Source: Aedes albopictus (Eukaryota; Arthropoda; Insecta; Diptera; Culicidae). Taken from it: DNA of 64,000 nucleotides. A program made the position numbers and the translations under genes. The notes under the pieces were generated by a model. That model made no database searches, was not told where the DNA came from, and saw nothing but the letters and a program-made list of their open reading frames with translations. The stretch lies in the NCBI RefSeq assembly GCF_035046485.1, contig NC_085137.1:502778536-502842535 (forward strand). The letters run 5' to 3'. Below, piece by piece: positions 12,871 to 25,000 of this stretch. The number at the start of each line of letters is the position of its first letter. The stretch's first letter is position 1.

Positions 12871-13526
12871 GGCGAAACTGGAAGCATTTTCTTATTTTTT
12901 CGGTTTTTGATTTTTTATTAAATGACTAGCTGGCCCGGCAAACTTTGTTTTGCCCGGTTGTGGTGGTTTGACAACTGTTGAGGTCATTGCAGCACCGCAC
13001 TCTAGATTGGTTTTATTTCAATCGTGTCAAATTTCTTCCCAAATCATGAAAAATCAGTAATTTTGCAATTTTCCTACTTTTTCAATAGATTCCCTTAACT
13101 TTTTGTACATATAAACACAGACACCACGAATACGAATCGAACCATGCAAGAGCCATGCTGATCGGTTTATTCGTTCTTGAGTTTTGTTGCCTCAAAGGAA
13201 CTTCAAACTCATTTTTATATATATAGATGAAGTAATATTTTCAAAATCGGTTTTCGTGCACATGTAGAGTAAGGATCAAGATATGTTCTGAATTTTTTTA
13301 AGGTGGAAAACGTTTTCCATTTTTGCAGAAACCATTTTTTTGTGAAATTTTGTTCAAAAATGGTTTCTGCGAAAACGAAAAACTTTTTCCACCACAAAAA
13401 AATTCAGAAGATACCTCGATCCATACTCTACATGTGCACGTAAACCGATTTTGAAAATATTGCTTCGTTATTTTATAAAAAAAAAATCAAAAACCAAAAA
13501 AATGAGGAAATGCTTCCAGTTTCGCC
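12871..13526. mobile_element. TTAA-flanked foldback MITE carrying a Helitron
   Basis: Ends GGCGAAACTGGAAGCATTT and inverse, flanked by TTAA (12867-12870 and 13527-13530), as in piggyBac-type insertions. Without the Helitron at 12926..13227 it is about 354 bp of near-complete hairpin: restored left arm and right arm then match through the insertion point. Confidence 0.75.
12926..13227 (-). mobile_element. Non-autonomous Helitron, copy 1 (302 bp)
   Basis: On the - strand it begins TCTATATATATAAAAATGAG and ends CTAG, preceded by a hairpin (CGGGCAAA..TTTGCCGG) about ten bases before the end. Inserted between A and T with no target duplication. These are the hallmarks of Helitrons. No Rep/helicase coding. 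Confidence 0.85.
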
Positions 13527-13539
13527 TTAAGGATGGTGG

Positions 13540-16470
13540 ATCTTTGAAGACGTTTCAAGGGGTTTCTCAGGGTTCACGGCCCTTCTACGAGTTTGAAACC
13601 TCCAAGGGGTTCAAACAGGTTGTGAGGAACTGCAGCGCCTGTTAACCGAACCGAACCGAAACCTGAACCGAAGTCATCTGAAATCCCACTGGAGCACTCC
13701 TGGAACCCTCTGTAACATCATGTATCCTCTGGAATCCCTCTGGAGATTTCCTGAATCTCTCTGAAACACCATATAATGCTCTAAAAATGTATCTGAAACC
13801 ACATGAGACCGTAGAAAACGACCCTGAAATACCTAAAGACCCTTCAGAAATATCCAATATTAACTTTTAAGTAGAAAAGCACCTAATTATTAAAAACTTT
13901 TCAAAGAAACCATATTTTATCTCCTACAGATTGAGAGGTATTATTGAGCACGAGCATGAGCCTAGTTGCTACTCCGTGATTGACCAGAGCAATCGAAATT
14001 GCACAAAGAACCGATGAATAGGGCTTGGGACTAGCTTACCATTCTCAATGTACACAGTTCGAGAGCTCTCAACTTTAGTAAGCTCAATAACGGCGCCGGG
14101 AATTTAGAGGTATTCTTTTTGAAAGAAAAAAGTTAGGGTGATACCAGAAAGAGATCTCGTTCTCATCTTTCAACGGTTAAAAACTACCAAAGGAGTGATG
14201 ATAAACCTGGAACGCCACTGGAACCTCTCTGCAAGTTCTTTGAACCCCCTGAAATGTCCTCAACACTTCTGAAATCCCCTGAGACCATATGGAACACTCC
14301 TGGAACGCCTCCAAACCCCTTGAAAGTCACTAAAAGTTCCAGGCTTGAACGGCACTGAAATCCCCTGAGACTCATTAGAGAAGAACACCCATAACTGTGA
14401 ATGCTTACAAGAAAAAAAAACGACCCTGAAACGTCACGGAACGCCTATGTAACTCCCTGTAACAACCCTGAAACACCGCAGAATGCCCCTGCATTCTCCT
14501 GTAACACCTTCATCAATGGTGTAGGACGTAAGAAAAGGGCAAAACCGTGTTTGATAGCTTTGTGCATTACAGTGCTTCAACTGTAAAGAATTAATATATC
14601 CGTAAGGACAAGGGTTCATATTATAAGCTATTTAAAATGGGATCTTACAATTCGGCATGCCTGTCGTTGTCTATGTACCCTATGAATCGATTACAACCTA
14701 TCACGTGGAACCTATTTTGATCATTCTTTTATTATTTCACATTTTATGTAATTTTACTATTTTCTTACGTTTCTTTTCAGATATTCTATCGACGCAGTTG
14801 ACTTGGTGTGGACTACGGTCTCGAACGCGACAACGCCCTTGGATTACGGCTACAGAATGAACTACGGAAGTATCGGACTTAGGAAATGCCTTAGCACTGT
14901 AGATGTAACCTCAACAAACCTCGAATATCTACTAATAAAATTGTCGCTTCATCAAGCTTTTCACTATGATCCGACTTTGCCTCATGTCTATCACTGAATA
15001 TTGCGGTAAAATAGAAAAAATCCAACGGGGTTGCGGTGGTTCCGACCGCCGCAGTCCTACCGCATATGTCAAAATGCTCGATGCACGTTAAGAAGCATTC
15101 AGTCAGGTGGTTGCTATATAATTCAAAAATATTTTTTTTTCAAGTTTTCGGTTTATGTTATCGCAATTAATGCTGCAATATGGAAATTGTTTTTTTGACT
15201 ACCCATGTAACATACATCAGGTGTAGTTTCAGCACTTTTGAATGCAGTTAAACGCCACTAAACATAATTCAATTTTTCGCCAATTTATTTTAGTTGCAAG
15301 GTTGTGTGCATACTTTTTAAAGTGTGCAGTGGTTTGATGTTTGCGGAAAAGATCTTCTTTGTCTTCTTTACTCTGCCAGGTTGGATGATTTCTCTGGACA
15401 AGCAATAAAAGATCAGCATAGAATTAGACGTCATCCTCGCTTGTCATCATAGCTGTCTGTCATGGTCATTTTTTTGTCCGTGAACGCGACGCTTTGGTAT
15501 CAGCGCATGGTAGGGTTGCCAGCTCGCAGATTCCTGCTTCGACAACCCTGTAAAACCCCTGAAACCCCTTAAAAAGTTCTGGTACACTCCTGAAAGCACT
15601 CGAACAATTTCAATAGATTCGTCAAACCTAGGTTCTAATTGAGTTGAAATTCATTTTAGCTAACACTTGATCAACGAGTTTAATTAGAATATCGTAGAAT
15701 TTTCGATAAGGGATAAATTTCAGGAAAAAATAGAATTATTTCACTCGTCACTGCTTTCACCATGCACGATGTCCAAAATATGATGTGTCATTATTCCTTG
15801 TGTCGGTGCTGTCACCTGTCTTGTTTGACAGACCAGCTCCGTTACTTCCTTAAGGGGTCTATCAATGGCTAATTAGGAGCATCGCAGCCATCAACAACAT
15901 CAAAACATATTCAGTATCAGTACTTTGAGACGAAATTTTCGTAATCATTGAGATTTTTCCAATGTATTTTCGAAAAATGTTCCTTATGAGCTGAAGATAT
16001 TACAAAAAATCCGACAAAATGTACTGAATTTGTGAAGTATTGATGCATTGATGCTGACGTAGGGTCCGCTTAGCGCAGCCTGGCAACTTCTTATAAATAT
16101 AAGCCAACCAAAAATAGATACTTTCAAGAGGGTTTCAGGAGAATCTTAATGCTTCAAAAAGTTTCAGGAAGCTACATAAAGGTTATAAGGATCGTTCCAG
16201 GGGCGATTCTGGGACATTTCAGAGATTTGAGAGGGTTTCAGAAGGATCTTTAGGGATGCTTCTGGGAGTTTCAGAAGAAATGTTAGGAGTTTTTCAGGTC
16301 ATTTTTAGACATTTTATAGGATTCTATGGGTTTTCTGGGGCATTACAAGGCGTTTTAAAGTGTTGTAGGGGGTTTCAGAGGGTTTTAAGTTTTTTTTTCT
16401 GATGGGCTCAAAGAGTTTTAAGGGCATTTTCAGAGGTCTCAGGGGTTCCAGAAAGGCTTCGTTTCGTGGG
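13540..16470. repeat. Degenerate CCTGAAA/CTGGAAC array blocks
   Basis: Blocks at 13540..13860, 14190..14490, 15535..15620 and 16130..16470 of imperfect units such as CCTGAAACCCCTGGAACTCC or the reverse complement. The stretches between (14640..15530, 15620..16090) hold no recognised gene. Short ORFs here are repeat translations. Confidence 0.6.
13943..14105 (-). mobile_element. 5'-truncated retroposed element, short copy
   Basis: Homologous to the 3' part of the element at 37510..38278 (shared GTTGCTACTCCGTGATTGAC). The tail GAGCAC GAGCAT GAGC matches a hexamer tail. Flanked by AGAGGTATT at 13934..13942 and 14106..14114. Confidence 0.7.
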
Positions 16471-16478
16471 GTTACAGT

Positions 16479-17163
16479 CAGGCTTGTCCGCACTGAGCGC
16501 ATGAAAATTCTGCTCTTTTGATTTACACCACCAAAACCATCATATTTAAGCAATCTTCCTATCTTACATGATAAAATGATGTTTAAAAATCCTAAATGTC
16601 ATTTTGAACTGTCAAAAAATCGCACCGTAGTGTCACACTGTGCGCGCAAAGAGAATTTCACCCGGTTGAATTCACCCCAGTGAATTTCTCTTTGCGTGCT
16701 CAGTGCGGCACTGCGGTGCGATTTTTTGACAGTTCGAAATGACATCTATATATATAAAAATGAGTTTGAAGTCCCTTTGAGGCAACAAAACCCACAAACG
16801 GATGAACCGATCAGGATGAATCTTGCGTGGTCTGATTTGTATTCATGGTGGCTGTGTTTATATGTAAAACAAGTTAGGAAAATGAACTAAAATGTAAGAA
16901 AATAGACAAAATGCTGATTTTTCATGAGCTGGGAAGAAAATCAACACGATCGAAACGAAACCAATCTAGAGTGCGGTGCTGGAATGGCATTAACGATTGT
17001 CAAACCAACATAATTTGGCAAGACAAAGTTTGCCGGGACAGCTAGTTTAGGATATTCAGACATCCTTCTATCAGGTAAGATAGGAAGATTGCATAAATAT
17101 GTTGGCTTTGGTGGTGTAAATCGAAAGAGCAGAATTTTCATGCGCTCAGTGCGGACAAGCCTG
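16479..17163. mobile_element. hAT-like MITE carrying a Helitron
   Basis: Ends CAGGCTTGTCCGCACTGAGC and inverse, with an exact 8-bp duplication GTTACAGT (16471..16478 and 17164..17171), fitting the hAT superfamily. Removing the Helitron at 16745..17045 restores a 384-bp hairpin. Confidence 0.85.
16745..17045 (+). mobile_element. Non-autonomous Helitron, copy 2 (301 bp)
   Basis: Begins TCTATATATATAAAAATGAG, ends CTAG after a GGCAA..TTGCC hairpin, and sits between A (16744) and T (17046) with no duplication. Same family as 12926..13227, opposite orientation. Confidence 0.85.
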
Positions 17164-17171
17164 GTTACAGT

Positions 17172-17520
17172 GGTGTTTCAAGGAGTTTTGGGGACAATTT
17201 ACGATGGTTGACCTTTGATGACGTTTCAAGGGGTTCTCGGGCGTTCTAGGGGTTTAATGGGGAAGAGAATCTCCAAGAGTTTCAAGGAGGTATTGAGGGA
17301 CTGCTGCGCCTGAAATCCTCAAAGTCCGATAAACGCCCCCCTTCGGTAACATCTGGAAATTCTCTGAAACTTCCTGAATCTCCCTGAAACACTTTTTACG
17401 CATCAAAAACATCCTGTGACCCTAGAAAATGACCCTGTAAACTACCCTAAAGATCCCTCAGAAACTCATGGAATATCTCTAAATGGATTTGAAGTCCTCA
17501 ATATTTACTTTTTCGCTTTT
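17172..17520. repeat. Degenerate CCTGAAAC/GTTTCAGG array
   Basis: Continuation of the same short imperfect units as 16130..16470, switching from G-rich to C-rich near 17300. No gene. Confidence 0.5.
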
Positions 17521-17928
17521 CGTTTTATTTTGTAAACTGGAGCAATCAATTTAGACCACTCTCTGTGGAAAATATATGAAATAAATTTCGTGTATTCTAT
17601 GGAAGCATAGATTGGGCTACCCCTTTCAAGTTCGTCACAAATTTGCATGACAACAACACTGAAATGCAATCAACCAGCACACACCAAAAAAAAAACAGTC
17701 GCGGTGGGCGCGACCTTGACACTGACATCGTTTCGGTGTAGTTTCAGTGTGGGATAGGTAGAGTCTCCTCTCGCTCGCTAGACATTCATCGAAAATATGG
17801 TAATAAACAATAACGTTTGTATACAGCGACTTTTCCACGCAGTATAAAACGAAGGTGAAAGGTACCAACAGCTAACTAAAAACCTGTTGAATCGAGTTTA
17901 GTGGAGGTTAGAAAACAAATAAAAAATA

Positions 17929-18418
17929 GGGTGCCTGTACCAGTTATCGCACCACCTAAGAAAAACTATTTCTATAAAAATAAGAAGAAGACCGACGAAT
18001 GTAAACAATAAGTCAAATGATTGATTAGTTTTCATACTTTACAGGAAAAATATAAAAACGGAGCTAAAACTACTTTTTGTATTTATTACGGCGTGTGCCA
18101 ATGATAGGAACCCTGTACCAGTTATGGATACATTTGTTAATTTGGGTTCCACTTCGCACTATTTACATGCATTCCTTATGGGATTTGCCATTACTGGTAC
18201 ACTATGGCGAAATAGGGTGCAAGGAGGCCGAAAAGTTAAGGAGAATGATTTATTTCTACCATAATTTGAGCAAATTGTGAAGTTTGAATGTTTGCAATCA
18301 TCTTTTGTGATCGTGATCTGTTGTTCACGATTTTTTTCTTGTTGATTTGTATCTTTAAAGGTTGAAAATCAACTATGGCGAATTTGAGGTACTATAGCCA
18401 TAACTGGTACACTGAGCC
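17929..18418. mobile_element. TA-flanked element, family E, long copy (490 bp)
   Basis: Left end GGGTGCCTGTACCAGTTATC and right end CCATAACTGGTACACTGAGCC, each next to TA (17927-17928, 18419-18420). An internal CTGTACCAGTTATGG at about 18112 repeats the terminal motif. Related to 49235..49453. Confidence 0.7.
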
Positions 18419-18915
18419 TACTTGTTTAGTTGAAATGAACATTGTTGTTAAGCCGTGGCTTCGTCGCATCGCCCGTGTGGTGGAAGACGGCAATTAATCC
18501 GGTGTTGTTTGTTGGTTTTCACCACCGTTTTGTGCAATCCACCATAGTTCGAATGCCCCGGACGGGTCGGATCGGATGGGTGGTAATAATTTCTAGGTTT
18601 TGGATTGGGTTGGGAAATATGCACCGTCGCACCACCGCCATACGATTCGACTTTCCGTTTAGTTTTTTGTTTTGTAGAAGACGCGGGATGTTTTCCTTAA
18701 GCTAACATTCCAGAAGTAATTTACCTTTTGTTTGGCTTTTTGGGTATTTTCACACTGGTTTCCCTCTAAATGATTTAGTATCGAAGGAATGAGCTTGTTA
18801 GTCGATAGTGAAGCGATGAAGTAAGCTAAATTATGATAGGATATTGCACGCTGCACACCGGAAGATTGTTTTCTTCTTTTTATGACGCCTATATACATTT
18901 TCTGCTAGAATTTCA

Positions 18916-19883
18916 AGTCTAGTCTAGTCTAGTCTAGTCTAGTCTAGTCTAGTCTAGTCTAGTCTAGTCTAGTCTAGTCTAGTCTAGTCTAGTCTAGTCT
19001 AGTCTAGTCTAGTCTAGTCTAGTCTAGTCTAGTCTAGTCTAGTCTAGTCTAGTCTAGTCTAGTCTAGTCTAGTCTAGTCTAGTCTAGTCTAGTCTAGTCT
19101 AGTCTAGTCTAGTCTAGTCTAGTCTAGTCTAGTCTAGTCTAGTCTAGTCTAGTCTAGTCTAGTCTAGTCTAGTCTAGTCTAGTCTAGTCTAGTCTAGTCT
19201 AGTCTAGTCTAGTCTAGTCTAGTCTAGTCTAGTCTAGTCTAGTCTAGTCTAGTCTAGTCTAGTCTAGTCTAGTCTAGTCTAGTCTAGTCTAGTCTAGTCT
19301 AGTCTAGTCTAGTCTAGTCTAGTCTAGTCTAGTCTAGTCTAGTCTAGTCTAGTCTAGTCTAGTCTAGTCTAGTCTAGTCTAGTCTAGTCTAGTCTAGTCT
19401 AGTCTAGTCTAGTCTAGTCTAGTCTAGTCTAGTCTAGTCTAGTCTAGTCTAGTCTAGTCTAGTCTAGTCTAGTCTAGTCTAGTCTAGTCTAGTCTAGTCT
19501 AGTCTAGTCTAGTCTAGTCTAGTCTAGTCTAGTCTAGTCTAGTCTAGTCTAGTCTAGTCTAGTCTAGTCTAGTCTAGTCTAGTCTAGTCTAGTCTAGTCT
19601 AGTCTAGTCTAGTCTAGTCTAGTCTAGTCTAGTCTAGTCTAGTCTAGTCTAGTCTAGTCTAGTCTAGTCTAGTCTAGTCTAGTCTAGTCTAGTCTAGTCT
19701 AGTCTAGTCTAGTCTAGTCTAGTCTAGTCTAGTCTAGTCTAGTCTAGTCTAGTCTAGTCTAGTCTAGTCTAGTCTAGTCTAGTCTAGTCTAGTCTAGTCT
19801 AGTCTAGTCTAGTCTAGTCTAGTCTAGTCTAGTCTAGTCTAGTCTAGTCTAGTCTAGTCTAGTCTAGTCTAGTCTAGTCTAGT
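18916..19883. repeat. AGTCT pentamer satellite, about 194 copies
   Basis: 968 bases of AGTCT repeated with no visible interruption or variant. Both flanks are unique sequence. TAG stops occur in every frame of both strands, so it cannot code. Not the insect telomeric TTAGG repeat. Confidence 0.97.
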
Positions 19884-21139
19884 AGGAGAATTTTATTGAA
19901 TCACAGAATCACTAACTTTTGTTCTTGGTTTCGACTCTCACAAAAAAATACAACGCAACGCGAAGTATTGAATCCATCTGTAAATCAGATCTATTTTTCT
20001 AACTGACATGTCAGATTACCTGTAAAGTCCCGTTTACTTTGCCAGGCAAATCTCTCTACAATTACCTACAGATTAGATTCCAAGACAACTTGATTACCCC
20101 TAGCTAGACCAGTATTTTATTACATTTATCTTGTTTCGCATTCCTACACACAGCCTACTACCCGTGGGACATTTCAAGATAACTCACTCGGTCATGCAGA
20201 GAAACACAAAAACTCGGATACCCAACTAACCACCTAAATAAAATCCAATTTTCATATCACCCAAGAGGTGCCAAGAGTGTCTCTGTCACCTACCTACTTC
20301 AATTGGCAAACAAAGACACTTCCTTCACTTCCTCCTAATACAGATATGGTCGCCTATACTTTTCGCTCCACTTTTGCATCCGATGCGATGGTTCTTCCTC
20401 GTCCGCGTGGGACTGCTATGGTATGACGCCCGCAAGCAAAATTTCCTCGTCCAATGCCAACTGAGATGATGTCACTCCCTCACTCACTCACAAATTGCAA
20501 CAATAACATCAACAACAACAAGTCAGCCAGAGAGTACAGTGACTGTGGCCGTGTTTATCTCCGTATTCACGCACATGGGCACATGCCTCTTCTGCTTTTG
20601 CAGCTTTTTTGCGGAACCATTGCGACGGGGCCACACCACGCTTCGCACCGGTATGTATATCTTTAGGTAAACAGATAAAAACTCCTCCAAACAATACTGA
20701 TAATGGTCGTAATTGTACCACCATCAGCAGCGAAGTAGATACGGACCGTGTGAGTTTACAACCCAGTGCCGTCGTTAGTAGGTAGTGTGCCTTGCAGCAC
20801 CAGCCAGCAACAACAATACAAAACTCGTCGTTGTTCGTGGGAAAATCGATACCCGTGCCCTTTTCCGTTACCTCCATACCTACCCAACCAGCAGGTCCGA
20901 GTCGCCTATCATTGCTCTTGTTGTTGTTGTTCTATTTCTCTTTCTCTACTTTGACTCCCCCAATCCGAGTTTCCAGTTTTCCATCCCCGCGGCATGAGTC
21001 ATTCAACCGAGCAGCGCACAGTGGGAGAAAACTGTGAAAATCGGACGGAATCGTTTCGGATGGTGATCATCCGATAATGATCCAGCTCCGATACCATGCG
21101 TGTTAGCTGACATATTGTTCTTGAGCCGCTGAATAACAT
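19884..21139. other. Stretch without recognised gene
   Basis: Unique-looking sequence with moderate GC content and CAA/TTG-rich runs (20490..20520, 20810..20830, 20915..20935). A 122-codon ORF at 20509..20877 (-) and several on + overlap, but none shows family features or good splice sites. Confidence 0.4.
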
Positions 21140-21750
21140 CCTTAACTACCTTTAATGTGGGAGTAGACTTGTTGATGCTCCCTACTGAACTGACTCATGT
21201 CATTTTTCTCGCTGCCTTGGACCTCCATGTCTGTGCTGTCCACACCATCCAGGTGTTCATCGAAGTGCTGCTTCCACCTTGCGATCACCTCACGTGTCCG
21301 TCCTTATCCCTACATAATTCGACTCGCGGCACGAAACCGTTGCGGATGTGTTGAGCTTCTGATAGAACTTCCGTGTTTTTTGAGAAAGGCACGACAGTTT
21401 CATTATCTCGAACTTCACTTCTTCCAAGTGGCGCTTTTTCTTCCAAAAAATACGCATTTACTGTTTACGCTTCCGTTTCTATTGTACCACGTTCTGCCGG
21501 GTTTGATGCTGCAGCATTACCGCACGCGCTGAATTCTTCTCCTCCAAAATCGCTCTGCACTCCTCGTTGAACCATTCGTTCCGTCGACCCCGTTCCACGT
21601 ACCCGATGGTGCTTTTGGCTGTGTCGTTGATGGTTGCTTCAACTGTACTTCAGCAGTCTTCTAGACAGGCCACACGAGGATGAGCTCTCGTCTGGCAACG
21701 ATGCTTCGAGGTTATGCGCGCATGCTGAGTTGACATCCGATTGCGTCAGT
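21140..21750 (-). pseudogene. LINE ORF2 fossil between endonuclease and reverse transcriptase
   Basis: On the - strand, in pieces, the sequence reads TIGYVERGRRNEWFNEEC then AILEEKNSARAVMLQ, and further on KRHLEEVKFEIMKL and TRKFYQKLN. These resemble the linker between the endonuclease and reverse transcriptase domains of mosquito LOA/Lian-type non-LTR elements (recognition from memory). Stop codons and frameshifts break it. Neither catalytic domain is present. It is a relic and not a host gene. Confidence 0.65.
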
Positions 21751-22009
21751 CGCTCCCAATTATGTTAAGGGATCGTCAGTTCTACATAATTATCTCCGTA
21801 GCCATCAAGACCAAAATCACAAACAGGAGTGTTTTCCTGCTCGTGGACGCGCACAAATACATATTGGTATTATTCCTTCAGGAATTTTCCAAGACATGGA
21901 GAACATGCTTTAAAAATTCTCCCATTGACTTCTTCTAAAAAACTTTACCAATAGTCATTGTCAATATTTCACTGCTAAATTATATTCCGAGAAATGTTAG
22001 AAAGATGAG

Positions 22010-25000
22010 GACGATCTGGTGAACCAGGTTTCCAACAGCTTGTGCTTTACAGGAGCTTCTCAAACAGTTTCTATGAAAGTTTTTGGAAGAAATTCTTAGA
22101 AGCTCCTGGAAGACCTTCCCAGCTATTGACAGAGCTCCTGCGAACCACATAAAAGAGTTTCCCAGAAGCTTCAACTTCAGCTTCTCAAAAACTCCTACAC
22201 GAGCTTCTCAAATTTTTGAAAGAACTTCCTAGCTAGAGCTTCTGAAAATACTTCACAGAAGCTACTGAAAGAGCATCCCAGAAGCTCATGGAAAAGCATC
22301 CCAAAATCTCCTGGAAGATCTTCCCAGAGGCTTCTGTATAAGATTTCCAGGTTTCAGAAGCTTCTTGGAAGCTCTTAACCTTAGAAAGTTCTAAAGAAGC
22401 TTCCCGAAAGATCATGAATCCGCTCCCCTCCTCCTCGAAGCAGAACTTCTTAGAGGCTAGAAGCCTCTCGCTTCTCACAAGCTACTGAAAGAGCATCCCA
22501 TAAGCTTTTGAAAGAACTTCCAAAATGTCCCTTAAAGAGTTTTCCAGAAGCTTTATAAAGAGCTTCTCAAAATCTTCTGGAAGAGTTTTCAAGCAGTTTC
22601 TGAAACAAATTCCTCAGGTCTCAAAAGAACTTCCCAGAAATTTGAGGATTTTTTTATTCTAATTTACAGCTCTTTTGTCCACTAAGGCAATGCCTGAGCG
22701 ATTCCAATTGGAAGCTGTACTTACACTTTGTACAGCACCTAAATGTATTCTATTATAATTCTACTATATTGAACTGGTTGCCATTGCGCTGCTGTCAATT
22801 CTCTACCCTGTCCATTGGTAGAATGATGAGCACGAGGATGCTGATTTGTGGCTCTTGATCCTTTTCCAGTCCAATTGGGGTCCATTATGAGTTGCCGTTA
22901 GCCGATATCCAAGTCTCCGGGTCCGTAGGAGCATATGCTCAGAAGAGGGTCAGGTGTCAGCTGCTCTCGGGGGCAAGAGCAACTGACGAAAAAGTGCCGG
23001 AGCTGGGATCGAACTCATGACCATCCACTTATGAAGTGACCACTACGCTACGGGCCCCGGCAGAAACGTATGGATAATCTTTCAAAAAACTTTAAAAATA
23101 GCTTACCAAAAGCCTCTGAATAAACTACCCAGGATCTTCTAAAGGAGCTAATCAGAAGCTTCTGGAAGATCTTCCCAGAAGCTTCTAAAATAGCTTCCCA
23201 AAAGCATCTGGAACAGCTATCTAGAAAATCAAAATATTGCTTTCCTAACAGAACTTCACTGAGGCTTATGAAAGGGCTTTCAAAAAAGCTTCCCAGAAGC
23301 TTCTGAAAAATCTCCCAGAATCTTCTTGAATTTTTTTTCGAAAGAGCTTTCAAGAAGTTTCAAACAAAACACATTTCAAAAAGTTTTTAAAATAGTTCCC
23401 CAGAAACTTATTAGGTAGCTTTCGAAATACATAAAAAGGTAACCAAAAGTTTAATCAGAAGCTTTTAAAAGAGCTACTTAGAAGATTCTAAAAGTTCTTT
23501 CTATAAGGTTCCAAAATAGCTTCCCAAAAGCTTGTGAAATTGCTTCCCAGTAACTCCTAACAGATCTTCACCGAGATTTTTAAAACAACTTCCAAGAGGT
23601 TCAAGAGCATTCAAAAAGCCCCTGAACGAACTTTCCAGGAGCTTCTGACAGAGGTTCTCAGGAGCTCCTGAAAGAGTTTCCCAAAATCTTCTGATAGGAG
23701 ATTTCAAACAGTATCTAAAACAGATACCTAAAAGTTTTGAAAAAAGATTTCCAGAAACTCATTAGGAAGCTTTCAAGAATCTTTTAAAATAGCTTACCAA
23801 AAGCCTCTGAATAAACTACCCATAAACTTCTAAAGGAGCGTCTAAAAAGCTTCTTAAATATCTTCCCAAAAGCTTCTAAAAGAGTATTCAGGATTCCCTT
23901 GCATGGAAGCTCCTGAAACAGCTTACCGGAATCTGTAGAAACAGCATTCCATAAGCAAAGCTGCAACGAGGCTTTTGAAAAAGCTTCTGAAAGGCTGAAA
24001 AGGCTTCCAAAAGAGCTTCTCAGAAGCTACTGTAAGAGTATCCCAAAAGCTCTTAAAAGAGCCTATCAAAATCTTCTAAAAGAACTTCAAAAAGCATTCT
24101 GAAAGAGCTCTCAAACAGTCTCTAAATCAGATTTCTAAGTTCTAAGAAGATCTTTCCAGAAGCTGATAAAGAAGGTTTCGAGGAACTTAAAAAAAAAACT
24201 TTCCAAAAGCCTCTGAATAACCTACCCAGATGCTTCTAATGAAGCTTCTCAGATTCTGGAGCAGATTTCGAGAAGCTCCTAACAGAGCTCCCCAGTAGCA
24301 ACTGGAGAATCCCAGAAGCTCCTAAAACAACTTACAGCTCCCAAAGAGTTTCCCAGAAGCTTTTAAAAGAGCTTCCCAAATTCTTCAGAAAGAGCTTCCC
24401 AGTAGTTTCTGAAACAGATTGAAAACAACTTCTGAAAGTGATCTTTAGAAGTATTTAGAAAGCTTACGTTAAACTTATGAGGAAGCATTCAGAAACATTT
24501 AAAATAGCTTATAGTAATAGTCTTTGAATAAGCTACACAGAAGCTCATTAAAGAGCTTCCCAGAAGCTCTTGATAGAGCTTCCCGGAAGCTACTGACAGA
24601 GCTTCAAAGATTCTCTTGAAAGTTTCTAAGAGTACTTCCCAAAAGCTCCTAAAACAGCTTTCCATAATTTATTAAAACAGCATTTCAGAAGCTTCCAAAC
24701 CAAGCTCTAAAGGAGTTTATAAAACAAACAACTTCCATAACTTCGTAAAACAGCATTTCAGAATCTCCTAAACGAGCTTCACCGAGATTTTAAAAAGAGC
24801 TTTTAGGAGGCTTCTAAAAGAGTTTCCAAAAAAAAATCTAAAACTTCCGGGAGGCTCCTAGAACAGCTTCCAAGAGGCTTCTAAAAAGTTTCTAAGAGAC
24901 TTCTAAAAGAGCTTCCAAGAGGCTTCTGAAATAACTTCCTTGAAGCTACTGGAGGAGATTTCCAAAAGCTGCTGAAGGCGATCTCTAGAAGTATTTAAAA

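Noticed and set aside
18916..19883. CRISPR-like or telomeric array
   Set aside because: Pentamer without spacers; not TTAGG and flanked by unique sequence on both sides.
20509..20877. 122-codon - strand ORF, Cys-rich
   Set aside because: Overlaps several + strand ORFs, no recognised domain, no splice or codon-bias support.
23048..23353. 101-codon - strand ORF
   Set aside because: Direct translation of AGCTTC array units with no sign of selection.
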